NCBI GenBank assembly: GCA_018241265.1
Contig: JAFEEF010000053.1
Span: 1 to 45,117 of the forward strand
Direction: 5' to 3'
DNA length: 45,117 nt
DNA from: Pseudomonadota bacterium
Lineage (GTDB): Bacteria; Pseudomonadota; Gammaproteobacteria; Burkholderiales; Burkholderiaceae_C
Positions 1-6,850 of this stretch are shown here, piece after piece; positions within the stretch are counted from its first letter, which is position 1, and each line of letters opens with the position of its first letter. The notes beneath the pieces are model-generated. The model did no database searches and was not told the origin of the DNA. It was given only the letters and a program-made list of their open reading frames with translations. Both the position numbers and the translations under genes were made by a program.

Positions 1-26
1 GGGACGGTGAAATATCCGGGTTAGGC
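1..26 (-). other. Partial integron attC-like recombination site (cut by window edge)
   Basis: Read on the minus strand, the sequence from 26 down to 20 is GCCTAAC, which fits the attC outer-box consensus RYYYAAC. It begins 10 bases after the stop codon of the small gene at 37-297, where the attC of a gene cassette is expected. The rest of the site lies outside the window, so the hairpin cannot be checked. It is interpreted as the attC belonging to the 86-aa cassette gene. Confidence 0.45.
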
Positions 27-36
27 CTTGGCATGG

Positions 37-297
37 CTACCGCGGGACGGCCGGATACCACACGCCCTCCAGATTGCAAGGACCCATATTCGGCACGACG
101 TGATCTTGGTCGAGTTCTCGGACATCGACGTTCAACACAGGGGCGCCGAGCGCTGCGTCAGGGGGCAAGCGCGGCAGCGCCTGTTCGGCCCAAGCCCGCG
201 CTTGCTCAAGTGAGTAAGCAGTGACGCCGACGCCAATGCCGCGTGTCGCCGGGAACCAGAAGCGTGTAAGGTGAGGACTGTGCAGTGGCCGGGTCAT
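37..297 (-). CDS. Small conserved hypothetical protein, probable integron gene cassette
   Basis: The product is an 86-residue soluble protein beginning MTRPLHSPHLTRFWFP. It has an N-terminal TRFWFP strand, a GVGVTAYSLEQA segment and a C-terminal HVVPNMGP ... GVWYP motif. That FWFP / VTAYS / HVxPNM / GxWYP pattern resembles a recurrent family of roughly 90-aa proteobacterial proteins of unknown function, recalled from memory and not searched. There is no signal peptide or membrane segment. The ATG at 297 lies 14 bases after a GTTAGGC core-like site (318 to 312 on the minus strand), as in integron cassettes. An in-frame TTG at 309 would add four residues. The gene fills the space between two attC-like sites with little to spare. 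Function unknown. Confidence 0.7.
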   Translation of the reverse strand: MTRPLHSPHLTRFWFPATRGIGVGVTAYSLEQARAWAEQALPRLPPDAALGAPVLNVDVRELDQDHVVPNMGPCNLEGVWYPAVPR

Positions 298-311
298 AGA
301 GATAAGCAAGG

Positions 312-416
312 GCCTAACGTCAATTAGGCCGCACGGATTCTACGCGGCGCCGTTGCCTAAGTCGGCGCGCACAGGCCTGCAGCAAATGAGCGATTATGCC
401 AACGCAGCCGTTAGAC
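312..416 (-). other. attC-like (59-base element) integron recombination site
   Basis: The plus strand carries GCCTAAC at 312-318 and GTTAGAC at 410-416. These fit the attC outer boxes RYYYAAC and GTTRRRY and pair with each other at 6 of 7 positions. The 105-bp length is within the usual attC range. On the minus strand, inner segments at 409-403 and 333-327 can pair over 7 bases with two G-U pairs, but the spacing is asymmetric, so the site may be degenerate. The first six bases also form a perfect inverted repeat with 324-329. It begins 7 bases after the rbsD stop codon and ends just before the 86-aa cassette gene. No integron integrase lies in the window. Confidence 0.5.
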
Positions 417-423
417 CACCTAT

Positions 424-819
424 TCAGAACACCACACCCGCCCGCAACAGCACGTTCGCATACGGCGAGAACTCGCCCGTCCGCACGACCGCGCGTGCCG
501 TTGCGCAGGCAGCCTTGAACGCTGCATGGGAAATGGTCTCGATTGCCACGCCAAGCAGCAGCTCTCGCACCCGCCCCTCGACCTCCGGATTCCGCTGCGC
601 CAGCTCATCCGCAACCACCGCCCCCTCGACCGCCATCTCCTGCAGCACCACGCCCAGCACATCATGCATGCGCGGCAAGTTCGCCGTCACCGCCAGATCG
701 ATTCGCGCCACACCCGGCGGCACCGGCAATCCGGCATCGCCGATCACGACGACATCCCCATGCCCGAGGCTCGCGATCAACGCCGACAGTTCGACGTGCA
801 GCAAAGCCGTGCGCTTCAT
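424..819 (-). CDS. rbsD: D-ribose pyranase RbsD
   Basis: RbsD interconverts the beta-pyranose and beta-furanose forms of D-ribose in the cytoplasm, supplying the form ribokinase uses. The 131-residue product is close to the usual family length of about 130-140. It shows the N-terminal GHGDVVVIGDAGLPVP segment, whose His is at the expected catalytic position (residue 20), and the family C-terminus FSPYANVLLRAGVVF. Its ATG overlaps the rbsK stop in an ATGA at 819-816, implying translational coupling as the last gene of the operon. Immediately downstream lies the attC-like site, so the operon ends at the apparent integron boundary. Confidence 0.95.
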   Translation of the reverse strand: MKRTALLHVELSALIASLGHGDVVVIGDAGLPVPPGVARIDLAVTANLPRMHDVLGVVLQEMAVEGAVVADELAQRNPEVEGRVRELLLGVAIETISHAAFKAACATARAVVRTGEFSPYANVLLRAGVVF

Positions 820-1817
820 CGCGACCCCTGCGTGAACGGTTGCGGCACCCCCGCCGGACGCGGCGTGTAGTCGCCGGTCAGCTCGTGCCGATACGGGATC
901 GACGGCTGCGCGCCGCGCCGCGTCACGCACAGCGCGCTCGCGGCCTGGCCGAGCGAGAGCGCGTCGGCGTTGGACCAGCCCTCGCGGCGTGCCGCGGCAT
1001 AGGCGCCGATGAAGGTGTCGCCGGCGGCCGTGGTGTCGATCGCGGTCACCGCATGCGCCGGCTGCACGATGACGCCGTGCGCATCGACCAGCACGACGCC
1101 GAGCGCGCCCAGCGTCACGATCACCGTCGCCGGCCCGCGCTCGCGCAACGCGCCGGCCGCGCGCACCGCGCTGTCGGCATCGACGACGTCGGTGCCGGCC
1201 AGCAGCGCCGCTTCGCTCTCGTTGACGACGAGGATGTCGATCGCTTGCCACAAGTCGTCGGGCAGCGCGACGGCGGGCGCGGCGTTGAGCAGCACCGGCA
1301 CGCCGACGCGGCGTGCCCGCTTGGCGGCGTGCAGCACGGTCGGCAGCGGGACTTCGAGCTGCAGCACGACCAGCGCGGCACGCTCGATCATCGCGCCGGC
1401 GAAATTGATCGCGACCGCGTCGAGGAGCGCGTTGGCGCCCGGCGCCAGCACGATGCGGTTCTGCCCGGTCGCCTCGACGACGATGACGGCCACGCCGCTG
1501 TGCGCATCGTCGTGCGCCCGCACCTGCGTGGTGTCGATGCCGTCGGCCTCGAGTCCCGCGCGCAGCTCGGCGCCATGCGCATCGCGCCCGACGCAGCCGA
1601 CCATCGCGACCGGCGCGCCCATGCGCGCCACGGCCACGGCCTGGTTCGCGCCCTTGCCGCCGGGTGCGGTCGCATAGCCGTCGCCGGTCAGGGTCTCGCC
1701 GGCGGCCGGCATGCGCGGCACGCGGACGACGAGGTCCATGTTGAGGCTGCCGATCACGACGACCGGCCGGTCCATCGTCGGCGATGACGATCCGTGGTTG
1801 TTCATCGCTTTGCTCAT
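816..1817 (-). CDS. rbsK: Ribokinase RbsK
   Basis: This PfkB-family cytoplasmic kinase phosphorylates D-ribose to ribose 5-phosphate with ATP. The 333-residue product carries the N-terminal signature GGKGANQ at residues 53-59 and the C-terminal PfkB signature DTTAAGDTFIGAYA with the catalytic Asp and anion hole. The chosen ATG at 1817 overlaps the stop of the upstream regulator as ATGA. In-frame ATGs at 1805 and 1775 would remove a polar, poorly conserved N-terminus; the one at 1775 gives MDRPVVVIGSLN, which matches the family start better. The gene lies between the LacI regulator and rbsD, with 4-bp overlaps on both sides. Confidence 0.94.
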   Translation of the reverse strand: MSKAMNNHGSSSPTMDRPVVVIGSLNMDLVVRVPRMPAAGETLTGDGYATAPGGKGANQAVAVARMGAPVAMVGCVGRDAHGAELRAGLEADGIDTTQVRAHDDAHSGVAVIVVEATGQNRIVLAPGANALLDAVAINFAGAMIERAALVVLQLEVPLPTVLHAAKRARRVGVPVLLNAAPAVALPDDLWQAIDILVVNESEAALLAGTDVVDADSAVRAAGALRERGPATVIVTLGALGVVLVDAHGVIVQPAHAVTAIDTTAAGDTFIGAYAAARREGWSNADALSLGQAASALCVTRRGAQPSIPYRHELTGDYTPRPAGVPQPFTQGSR

Positions 1818-2866
1818 GCTCCCCGTTTTCCGGCCGGCGGTGCGCTCGATGATCGCACCCGCAGCTCCGGCTGCAGGATCAGCCGCCGCGCCTTGCTGCG
1901 CGTGCCGCGGATGCGTTCGAGCAGCAGCTTCGTGGTGCCGGTGCCGATCGCGTCCTTGGGCTGCGCCACCGTGGTCAGCGGCGGCATCGTATAGGCCGCG
2001 AGGTCGATGTCGTCGAAGCCCACCACCGACAACTGGCGCGGCACCGCGATGCCCGCCTCGTGGGCCGCATGCAGCGCGCCGATCGCCATCATGTCGTTGC
2101 AGACGAAGAGCGCGCTCGGCCGGCGCTTGCGGTCCAGCAGGCGGTGCAATGCGGCGTAGCCGCCCTGCGGCGTGAAGTCGCCGCGGATCAGGTCGGCGCG
2201 GCCGGCCGCGACGCCGGCCGCGGCCAGCGCACGGCGCCAGCCGGCCTCGCGCTGCAGGCTGGGCCGCAAGGCCTCGGGCCCACCGATGCAGACGATGCGC
2301 TCGTGGCCGAGCTCGAGCAGATGGCGCGTCGCGAGCTCGCCGCCGCTCGCATGGTCGGCCTCGACGAGGTCGGCATCGGCGACGCCGTCGATCTCGCGGT
2401 CGACCAGCACGACCGGCAGCCGCAGCTCGGCGAGCGCCTCGCTGACATGCGCATCCTCGCCCGAGGCGACCAGCACCAAGCCGTCGATGCGCCGCTCGGC
2501 CAGCATGCGCAGGTGGTCGGCCTGGCGCTCGGTGTCGTCCTCGGAGTTGCACAGCACGAGGTTGTAGCCCTCGGCATAGCACTGGCGCTCGACGCTCTTG
2601 ATGATCTCGGCGAAGTACGGGTTCGAGCTGTTCGGCACCAGCATGCCCAGCGTGCGCGTCGAACGGTGCTTCAGGCTGCGCGCGACCGCGCTCGGCACGT
2701 AGCCGAGCGCGCGCACCGCCTGCTGCACGCGCGCCTTCGCGTCGTCGCTGACGCGGCGCGTCTCGTTGAGCACGTGCGACACCGTCGTCACCGACACCTC
2801 GGCCATCCGCGCGACGTCGTGGATGCTGGCTCTCGCCCGGCCGGCGGCAGCGGTGCGCACGCTCAC
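1814..2866 (-). CDS. rbsR: LacI-family transcriptional regulator, RbsR-like
   Basis: This is a predicted DNA-binding repressor of the ribose operon, 350 residues long. The helix-turn-helix is at about residues 14-34 (SIHDVARMAEVSVTTVSHVL), followed by the hinge region GYVPSAVARSL. A periplasmic-binding-protein-like effector domain follows (GMLVPNSSNPYFAEII ... VVGFDDIDLAAY). A GTG start at 2866 gives a GTGA overlap with the rbsC stop; a second GTG at 2860 is the alternative. Position inside the transporter/kinase operon suggests it senses ribose or a derivative and controls its own operon through the palindromes at 6555-6580. The effector is inferred only from context. Confidence 0.9.
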   Translation of the reverse strand: MSVRTAAAGRARASIHDVARMAEVSVTTVSHVLNETRRVSDDAKARVQQAVRALGYVPSAVARSLKHRSTRTLGMLVPNSSNPYFAEIIKSVERQCYAEGYNLVLCNSEDDTERQADHLRMLAERRIDGLVLVASGEDAHVSEALAELRLPVVLVDREIDGVADADLVEADHASGGELATRHLLELGHERIVCIGGPEALRPSLQREAGWRRALAAAGVAAGRADLIRGDFTPQGGYAALHRLLDRKRRPSALFVCNDMMAIGALHAAHEAGIAVPRQLSVVGFDDIDLAAYTMPPLTTVAQPKDAIGTGTTKLLLERIRGTRSKARRLILQPELRVRSSSAPPAGKRGA

Positions 2867-3903
2867 GCCGCCGATCGCTTCGCGCGCCGCTCGCGCAGCA
2901 TGTCGAGCACGACCGCGACGATGATCACGCAGCCGGTGATGATGCGCTTGGTCGGCTCGCTGGCGCCGATCTGCGCCAGGCCCGCTTCGAGCACCGAGAT
3001 CACGAGCACGCCGAACAGCGTGTTGATGACCGAGCCGCGGCCGCCCATCAGGCTCGTGCCGCCGATCACGACCGACGCGATCACGACGAGCTCGGCGCCG
3101 ATGCCGGCATTCGGATCGGCGGCCTCGAGGCGCGAAGCCTGGAACACGCCGCCGAGTCCGGCGAGCAGCCCGGCGAGCGCGAACACCGCGATCTTGATCG
3201 GCCGCGGATCGACGCCCGCCAGCCGCATCGCCTCTTCGTTGGTGCCGATGCCGATCATGCAGCGGCCGAACACGGTGCGCGTCAGCACGACCTGCGCGAC
3301 GACGATGATGACGATCGCGATCGCGAAGGCCGGCGACAGGCCGAACAGCTTGGGCGCGCTCAGCCATTCGATCGGGCCGCCGATGTACTGCGTGCGCGAG
3401 CCGGTGGCGAGGTACGCGGCACCGCGCGCCACTTCGAGCATGCCGAGCGTGACGATGAACGACGGCAGCCGGAACGCCACGCTGATCGAGCCGTTGATCG
3501 TGCCGGCGACGAGGCCGGTGACCATCGCGACGATGGTCGCCGGCACCAGCGGCCAATGCCATTGCAGCATCGCGATGCCGGCGGTCGCTGCAGAGATCGC
3601 CATCACCGAACCGACCGACAGGTCGATGCCGGCGATGATCAGCACGAACGTCATGCCCACCGCCGTGACCGCGATCGCCGGTATGTCGTTGGCGATCGTC
3701 ACGAAGGTCTCGGCGGTGAAGAAGTACTGGCTGAGGCTGCCGAACAGCACGCACATCAGGATCAGCGCGACCAGCAGGCCGCCGACGTTGGCGAGCGTGC
3801 CGGCCAACGCGCCGCGCGTGGTCGGCACGGTCGAGGTCAGCGGCGCGGGCTTGCCGGGACCGGCGGTGGGCGCCGGCGCGGGCGCCGAGGTCGTGTCGTT
3901 CAT
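2863..3903 (-). CDS. rbsC: Ribose-type ABC transporter permease RbsC
   Basis: This is the inner-membrane permease of a sugar ABC importer of the CUT2/RbsC class, working with the ATPase and binding protein encoded upstream. The 346-residue product has a short Pro/Ala-rich N-terminus and then a run of hydrophobic helices. It carries family segments such as GIDLSVGSVMAISAA and GGTSLMGGRGSVINTLFGVLVI and ends in a basic tail (RERRAKRSAA). The chosen start, ATG 3903 (MNDTTSAP), leaves a 31-base gap to rbsA. An in-frame ATG at 3951 would overlap rbsA by 17 bp and add an atypical charged leader. The stop overlaps the regulator start. Confidence 0.93.
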   Translation of the reverse strand: MNDTTSAPAPAPTAGPGKPAPLTSTVPTTRGALAGTLANVGGLLVALILMCVLFGSLSQYFFTAETFVTIANDIPAIAVTAVGMTFVLIIAGIDLSVGSVMAISAATAGIAMLQWHWPLVPATIVAMVTGLVAGTINGSISVAFRLPSFIVTLGMLEVARGAAYLATGSRTQYIGGPIEWLSAPKLFGLSPAFAIAIVIIVVAQVVLTRTVFGRCMIGIGTNEEAMRLAGVDPRPIKIAVFALAGLLAGLGGVFQASRLEAADPNAGIGAELVVIASVVIGGTSLMGGRGSVINTLFGVLVISVLEAGLAQIGASEPTKRIITGCVIIVAVVLDMLRERRAKRSAA

Positions 3904-3934
3904 GTCGGGCTTTCGATCCTTACGGGCGCTCGCG

Positions 3935-5446
3935 TCACGCGGCCTGCGCATACGCGCTGAACGCGGCCGCGAGCAGCGCCTCCTGCGTCCACGCGCCGCG
4001 CTCGAAGGTGGCGACCAGCCGTCCGGCGCTCATCACGCCGATGCGGTCGCACACCATCATCAGCTCGCGCAGGTCGGACGACACCATCAGCAATGCCTTG
4101 CCGGCGGCGGCGAGCTTGTCCATCTCGGCGTAGATGTCGGCGCGCGCGCCGATGTCGACGCCGCGCGTCGGCTCGTCGAGCAGCAGCACGCGGCAATCGC
4201 GGTGCAGCCAGCGCGCGAAGACGACCTTCTGCTGGTTGCCGCCCGAGAGCTCTCCGACCGGCTGCTCGGTGCCGAGGCTGCGCACCCGCAGCGCGCCGCG
4301 CAGGCGCTCGACCGCACGCTGCTCGTCGCCGGTGCGCAGCCAGCCGGCGCGCGCGATGGCCTCGAGGTTCGCCAAGGTGGTGTTGATGCGGATCGACAGC
4401 GGCAGCAAGAGGCCCTGCGCCTTGCGGTCCTCGGTGACGAGGCCGATGCCGGCCCGCACCGCCCGCATCGGCGACGCGATGCGCGCCGGCACGTCGCCCG
4501 CGTCGAGGTAGACCTCGCCGCGGTCCTCGCGGTCGGCCCCGTAGATCAGCCGCAGCAGTTCGGTGCGGCCCGAGCCGACGAGGCCGGCCAGGCCGTAGAC
4601 CTCGCCCCGGCGCAGCTCGAGGTCGACGTCGCGCACGGCCTGCCCGCGCGCCAGCCCGCGCACGCGCAGCGCGACCGGTCCGGCCGTGCGGCGCGGCCGG
4701 TCGAAGGCTTCATGCACGTCGCGGCCGACCATGCGCCGCACGATCGCCTCGTGGCTCAACGACTTCATCGGCTGCGTGTCGATGTGGCGGCCGTCGCGCA
4801 GCACCATCACGCGGTCGGCGATGCGCTGCAGCTCGTCGAGCCGGTGCGAGATGTAGACGATCGCGACGCCGCGCGCCTTCAGCTCGGCGATCTGCGCGAA
4901 CAGGTGGTCGATCTCGCGGCTCGTCAAGGTCGCGGTCGGCTCGTCCAGGATCAGCAGCCGGCACTCGCCGACGAGGCTGCGCGCGATCTCGATCATCTGC
5001 CGATGACCGACGCCGAGGCTGCCGACCGGCCGATCGGGATCGATGTCGTGCAGGCCGAGCGCGGCCATGTGCTTCAGCGCACTCGCGCGCAGCGCATCGC
5101 GCCGGATGAAGCCGAGCCGGCTCGGCAGCCGCTCGAGCAGCAGGTTCTCGGCCACCGTCAAGGTCGGCACGAGGCTCAGCTCCTGCAGCACCATGCGCAC
5201 GCCGGCGCGCTCGGCCGCGGTGCGCGAGGCCGGCGCATACGGCGCGCCGCCCAGCGTCATCGTGCCCGTCGTCGGCTGGACCAGGCCGGCGACGATCTTC
5301 GACAGCGTGCTCTTGCCGGCGCCGTTCTCGCCGGTCAGCGCCAGCACCTCGCCGGCCTGCAGGTCGAGGTCGACATCGGCCAGCACCGGCGTCGCGTAGT
5401 GCTTGCCGAGACCGATGGCGCGGAAGAGCGGCGCGGATGCGGGCAT
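3935..5446 (-). CDS. rbsA: Ribose-type ABC transporter ATP-binding protein RbsA
   Basis: This cytoplasmic ATPase of a CUT2 sugar importer has two fused nucleotide-binding domains, and its 503 residues match the RbsA/XylG/MglA length. The first domain has Walker A GENGAGKST (residues 39-47) and Walker B LLILDEPTATL. The second keeps a signature LSGGNQQKV and LLLDEPTRGVDIGA, with the degenerate second P-loop (GLVGSGRTEL) typical of this class. It lies between rbsB, separated by a 91-bp gap carrying a palindromic repeat, and rbsC. The substrate is inferred as ribose from rbsK and rbsD in the same operon; another pentose is possible. Confidence 0.94.
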   Translation of the reverse strand: MPASAPLFRAIGLGKHYATPVLADVDLDLQAGEVLALTGENGAGKSTLSKIVAGLVQPTTGTMTLGGAPYAPASRTAAERAGVRMVLQELSLVPTLTVAENLLLERLPSRLGFIRRDALRASALKHMAALGLHDIDPDRPVGSLGVGHRQMIEIARSLVGECRLLILDEPTATLTSREIDHLFAQIAELKARGVAIVYISHRLDELQRIADRVMVLRDGRHIDTQPMKSLSHEAIVRRMVGRDVHEAFDRPRRTAGPVALRVRGLARGQAVRDVDLELRRGEVYGLAGLVGSGRTELLRLIYGADREDRGEVYLDAGDVPARIASPMRAVRAGIGLVTEDRKAQGLLLPLSIRINTTLANLEAIARAGWLRTGDEQRAVERLRGALRVRSLGTEQPVGELSGGNQQKVVFARWLHRDCRVLLLDEPTRGVDIGARADIYAEMDKLAAAGKALLMVSSDLRELMMVCDRIGVMSAGRLVATFERGAWTQEALLAAAFSAYAQAA

Positions 5447-5493
5447 CGATGGACGGACGGAGACGGCCCACGGCCCCGAGTCACCCCGAAACT

Positions 5494-5514
5494 CCCTCTC
5501 CCGCTGGGAGAGGG
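5494..5514. repeat. Palindromic REP-like element between rbsB and rbsA
   Basis: CCCTCTCCC (5494-5502) and GGGAGAGGG (5506-5514) form a perfect 9-bp inverted repeat around a 3-base loop, followed by GGGGCGAGGG. Palindromes of this CCCTCTCCC/GGGAGAGGG type recur in intergenic regions of many proteobacterial genomes. Within the operon transcript, such a hairpin could protect the upstream rbsB message and allow more binding protein than membrane components. That effect is inferred from position. There is no following T-tract, so it is not a strong intrinsic terminator. Confidence 0.65.
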
Positions 5515-5537
5515 CCGGGGCGAGGGCCGCGCGCCTT

Positions 5538-6488
5538 CTACTTCGTGACCAGCACCACGTCCGTCTCGACCACGGCCGGCAGGTCCTTCTGCGCCTTCTT
5601 GTCCTTCAGCGCCTTCAATGCCGTCTCGATGCCGAACACCGCCTGCTTCGCGGCGAACTGATCGGCGGTCGCGAGCACGCGCCCGTCGGCCAGCATCGGC
5701 TTGATCGCCGAGATGTTGTCGTAGCCGACGACCTTGACCTGGCCGGTCTTGCCCGCGGTCTTCACCGCCGCGACCGCGCCCAGCGCCATGTTGTCGTTGC
5801 CGCAGAGCAGCGCCTTCAGGTCCGGGTGCTCGCGCAGCATCGCGCTCGCGACGGTGTTGGCCTTGTCCATCTCCCATTGGCCCGACTGCACGCCGACGAC
5901 GTTCGCGCCCACGGCCTTCATCGCATCCTGGAAGCCGGCGGTGCGCTGCTGCGCATTGAAGGTCGTCGACACGCCTTCGAGGATGCCGACCTTGTCGCCC
6001 GCCTTGAGCTGCTTGGCGAGGTAGTCGCCGACCAGCTTGGCGCCCTTGCGGTTGTCGGGGCCGACGAACGGCACGACCAGGCCCTTCTCCTTCAGCGCCG
6101 CGTCGTCGAGCTTGTTGTCGATGTTGACGACGATGATGCCCTTGTCGGCCGCGTCCTTCAGCACCGGCACCAGCGCCTTCGAATCGGCCGGCGCGATGAC
6201 GATCGCGTTGACGTGCTCGACCACCATCTGCTGCACGATCTTGATCTGCGCCGCGGTGTCGGTCTCGTCCTTGATGCCGTTGGCGATCAGCGTGTATTCG
6301 GCGGCATGCGCCTTCTGATGCTGCTTGGCGCCGTCTTCCATGGTCTGGAAGAACTCGTTGGCGAGCGACTTCATCACCAGCGCGACGCGCGGCGCATCGG
6401 CCGCTTGTGCAGCGCCCAGCGGCAGCAGCCAGGCCGCGGCGACGGCGGCCGCGCCGGCCAGCAGGGTACGCCTCGGTGTCTTCGTCAT
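5538..6488 (-). CDS. rbsB: Ribose-type periplasmic substrate-binding protein RbsB
   Basis: This is the periplasmic receptor that delivers sugar to the RbsAC importer. The 316-residue product begins with a signal peptide (about residues 1-30) that contains PRR before a hydrophobic stretch and ends AAQA-A. The mature part is a type I periplasmic-binding fold with family segments LVMKSLANEFFQTMEDGA, AIVIAPADSKALVPV, IIVVNIDNKLD and LLCGNDNMALGAV. A ribosome-binding site AGGAGA precedes the ATG at 6488 at normal spacing. It is the first gene of the minus-strand operon, with tandem LacI-type operators 67-92 bases upstream. The ligand is assigned as ribose from operon content. Confidence 0.92.
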   Translation of the reverse strand: MTKTPRRTLLAGAAAVAAAWLLPLGAAQAADAPRVALVMKSLANEFFQTMEDGAKQHQKAHAAEYTLIANGIKDETDTAAQIKIVQQMVVEHVNAIVIAPADSKALVPVLKDAADKGIIVVNIDNKLDDAALKEKGLVVPFVGPDNRKGAKLVGDYLAKQLKAGDKVGILEGVSTTFNAQQRTAGFQDAMKAVGANVVGVQSGQWEMDKANTVASAMLREHPDLKALLCGNDNMALGAVAAVKTAGKTGQVKVVGYDNISAIKPMLADGRVLATADQFAAKQAVFGIETALKALKDKKAQKDLPAVVETDVVLVTK

Positions 6489-6554
6489 GGATCGGTCTCC
6501 TGTGGATGGTCTCGGTGGCCCACGCGCAGCGAAGGAGCTCGTCGTGGGACGGCG

Positions 6555-6580
6555 CGCAAACGTTTGCGCAAACGTTTGCG
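6555..6580. promoter_or_regulatory. Two abutting LacI/RbsR-type operator palindromes
   Basis: GCAAACGTTTGC occurs twice without a gap, at 6556-6567 and 6568-6579, and the whole 26-bp stretch from 6555 to 6580 is one perfect palindrome. Operators of the LacI/GalR class (PurR, RbsR, CytR relatives) have this form, with a central CG and AAACGTTT core. It lies upstream of rbsB, whose operon encodes a LacI-family protein, so it is the likely operator for that repressor. Centres are 12 bp apart, closer than two dimers usually bind side by side. Confidence 0.8.
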
Positions 6581-6850
6581 GACTCTAGGCGGCGTCGGGC
6601 CGGCTGGCAAGGAGGCGCGGCTAGGGGTTTGCCGGGGTGGCGGTCGTTCGCCGTCGTCGACGCGCGCCGCCACGGCCCGTGCCCGTGCAGCCGGTGCGCG
6701 GCCGCGCGATCACGGCACTGAACTGCGCTGACCGGCTCGGCCGCGAACACGGCCCTCAACGATCTTGATGATGCCGCGCGAGTCGCGCAAACCTAGCATC
6801 CGCCCGCCCCTTCGCCATCTGCTCAAACCCAACCCTCCTGGGGAAGCGCC
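6581..6850. other. Intergenic remainder between the ribose operon and the 477-aa secreted protein
   Basis: This is the rest of the 362-bp divergent interval between the rbsB start and the plus-strand gene at 6851. Promoters for both directions should lie in the interval, but I cannot single out convincing -35/-10 pairs in this GC-rich sequence. A CTCCTGGGG stretch just before 6851 (about 6836-6844) offers only a weak ribosome-binding site. I see no further repeats or RNA gene here. Confidence 0.5.

Noticed and set aside
2060-5548. 1162-codon open frame on the plus strand, antisense to the ribose operon
   Set aside because: GC-rich DNA gives long antisense frames. The product is rich in Arg, Ala and His with no domain, and the minus strand holds four recognisable genes.
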